A DNA stretch of 31,079 nucleotides, from NCBI GenBank assembly GCA_005888755.1, contig VBBQ01000041.1, forward strand, positions 1-31,079, given 5' to 3'. Each line of letters begins with the position of its first letter. Positions within the stretch are counted from its first letter, which is position 1. The translations under genes were made by a program, and so were the position numbers. Positions 30,352-31,079 of the stretch are shown here, in pieces. The notes under the pieces were generated by a model. The model worked only from the letters and a program-made list of their open reading frames with translations. It searched no databases and was not told the DNA's origin. The DNA comes from Candidatus Bathyarchaeota archaeon. Lineage in GTDB: Archaea > Thermoproteota > Bathyarchaeia > 40CM-2-53-6.

Positions 30352-30408
30352 TACCAAGCCTCACTTTAGCCCTCTACAAACGCACAGGAAGAGGCAAATC
30401 CACAGAAC

Positions 30409-30418
30409 AAATATAAGC
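30409..30418 (-). promoter_or_regulatory. TATA box of the glutamate synthase operon
   Basis: Read on the minus strand, GCTTATATTT is a good archaeal TATA box. Transcription should start near 30387, leaving a leader of about 35 bases with GTGAGG before TTG 30351. Confidence 0.6.
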
Positions 30419-30568
30419 TCTCGCCGGGTTGAGCCAAACATTTGTCCAGAAATTGCGGCTGAAAGCTGAGTTGCAAGGTTTGCCGACAGAAGAGGAGGTC
30501 TGCATGCTTCCGGAGGTTTTCACCCAGTCGCAAGACCCTTACGTCAGAGTGCGAGAATAACTATCGTC

Positions 30569-30967
30569 TTGCGCAAACCACTGATCCTGATCCTCCTTCT
30601 CATAGTCCCTACTGCGTTTGGTGCACTGGCCACCTTGGCCAGCCTACCGTACAAGGCAACGGTCACCTTTGTTTCTTGGGGGTCTCCAGCGTGCATGGGG
30701 GCAACGGAGACGACGTGGTACGGCTTTCCCGTTCCGTGGTTCTTTACCGGACATAACGAATTTTTAAGCGGAGATTGTTTGGTTCTGCTTCTCGGACCTT
30801 TTAGTGGGATCGCTGCAGGCGCCTTTCTCCTTGATGTTCTGATCTACATGGCAGCGTACTATGCCCCAATTCTAGCGTACGTTGGGATACGAAGGCCCGT
30901 CTTCACAAGAATGCGTTTGAGTTCCCGCGCCATGAAAAAGAGGACTGTTCGCGAAGTTCCAAATTGA
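30569..30967 (+). CDS. small membrane protein, unknown function
   Basis: The 132-residue protein has a signal-like or anchoring N-terminal hydrophobic segment (LILILLLIVPTAFGALATLA). An external loop with two Cys (PACMGATETTWYG and GDCLVL) and aromatic residues follows. A second hydrophobic stretch (about 70-105) may cross the membrane twice, and the basic tail ends RAMKKRTVREV. No family is recognised. The start is TTG at 30569 without a clear ribosome site. It is divergent from the glutamate synthase operon, with 211 bases between, which hold that operon's TATA box and nothing else I can name. Confidence 0.6.
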   Translation: MRKPLILILLLIVPTAFGALATLASLPYKATVTFVSWGSPACMGATETTWYGFPVPWFFTGHNEFLSGDCLVLLLGPFSGIAAGAFLLDVLIYMAAYYAPILAYVGIRRPVFTRMRLSSRAMKKRTVREVPN

Positions 30968-31030
30968 ATCTTAGATGCTCGACTGAGCTTGCCAATTCAT
31001 AAGTAGGCATTCGCTGGGAGTACCATTTGT

Positions 31031-31079
31031 ATGGAGAGCATCTACGTTGAGCTCCAAGAGATGCCCGTCCTACGCGTCA
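31031..31079 (+). CDS. start of a gene cut by the window end
   Basis: ATG 31031 opens a frame of 16 codons that runs off the end (MESIYVELQEMPVLRV). A TATA-like TTCATAAGT lies about 28 bases before it, and no ribosome site is seen, so it looks like another leaderless gene. The first residues resemble the N-terminus of GyrI-like effector-binding proteins, but 16 residues are too few to decide. Confidence 0.4.
   Translation, partial: MESIYVELQEMPVLRV

Overview
The window reads as a chromosomal segment of an archaeon. Many genes carry a TATA-like box about 25 bases before a leaderless or nearly leaderless start. It also has an archaeal-type VapBC pair, a bacterio-opsin-activator type HTH regulator, an F420-type (Ddn-like) oxidoreductase, a P-loop intein and a glutamate synthase split into separate polypeptides. 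Base composition is roughly balanced and TTG starts are very common. A soil or sediment lineage of the Thermoproteota/Nitrososphaeria-Bathyarchaeia type is my best guess. That placement is inference; no rRNA or ribosomal protein is present to settle it.

Layout: (1) 0.5-3.4 kb: a PadR regulator plus GNAT acetyltransferase on the minus strand, divergent from a DrrAB-like ABC exporter, with a perfect inverted repeat in the exporter promoter. (2) 3.4-8.0 kb: a YbaK-type deacylase and a small P-loop kinase (minus), three small genes of unknown function (plus), a Ser/Thr-rich membrane peptide, a zinc-ribbon gene interrupted by an in-frame TAG, an HTH_10 regulator and an F420-type oxidoreductase. 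(3) 8.0-19.1 kb: an accessory stretch dominated by exported or membrane surface proteins (four-repeat Ig-like protein, Cys-containing secreted protein, multi-TM protein with a large ectodomain, FN3 protein, BsuPI-like membrane protein). It also holds a nucleotidyltransferase, a VOC protein, an AbrB-type mini gene, a degenerate 24-bp repeat and two tRNA-3'-end-like direct repeats. (4) 19.2-24.6 kb: VapBC in which vapC has ACG where the start codon should be, a membrane gene broken by TAA, a cupin protein, a tail-anchored ATPase with a 406-residue intein inside its Walker A motif, a tiny zinc ribbon, and a second membrane gene broken by TAG. (5) 25.1-30.4 kb: a minus-strand glutamate synthase operon of three overlapping genes. 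It encodes an unusual GltS-like paralogue with a ferredoxin-like Cys motif, a canonical GltS FMN/Fe-S subunit, and a fused glutaminase + GXGXG subunit. A small membrane protein and the first codons of another gene close the window.

How the genes work together: PadR probably represses the exporter through the inverted repeat. VapB probably autoregulates vapBC through the GTATAC inverted repeat. The three glutamate synthase polypeptides together supply the glutaminase, FMN/Fe-S synthase and GXGXG domains of one enzyme, but no NAD(P)H-oxidising GltD subunit is in the window. That makes the Fe-S-bearing GltS paralogue a candidate electron-entry or structural subunit. The most unusual items are the tandem GltS pair, the intein in an unrecognised tail-anchored ATPase, and a cluster of three genes with single in-frame stop codons plus a vapC without a normal start.
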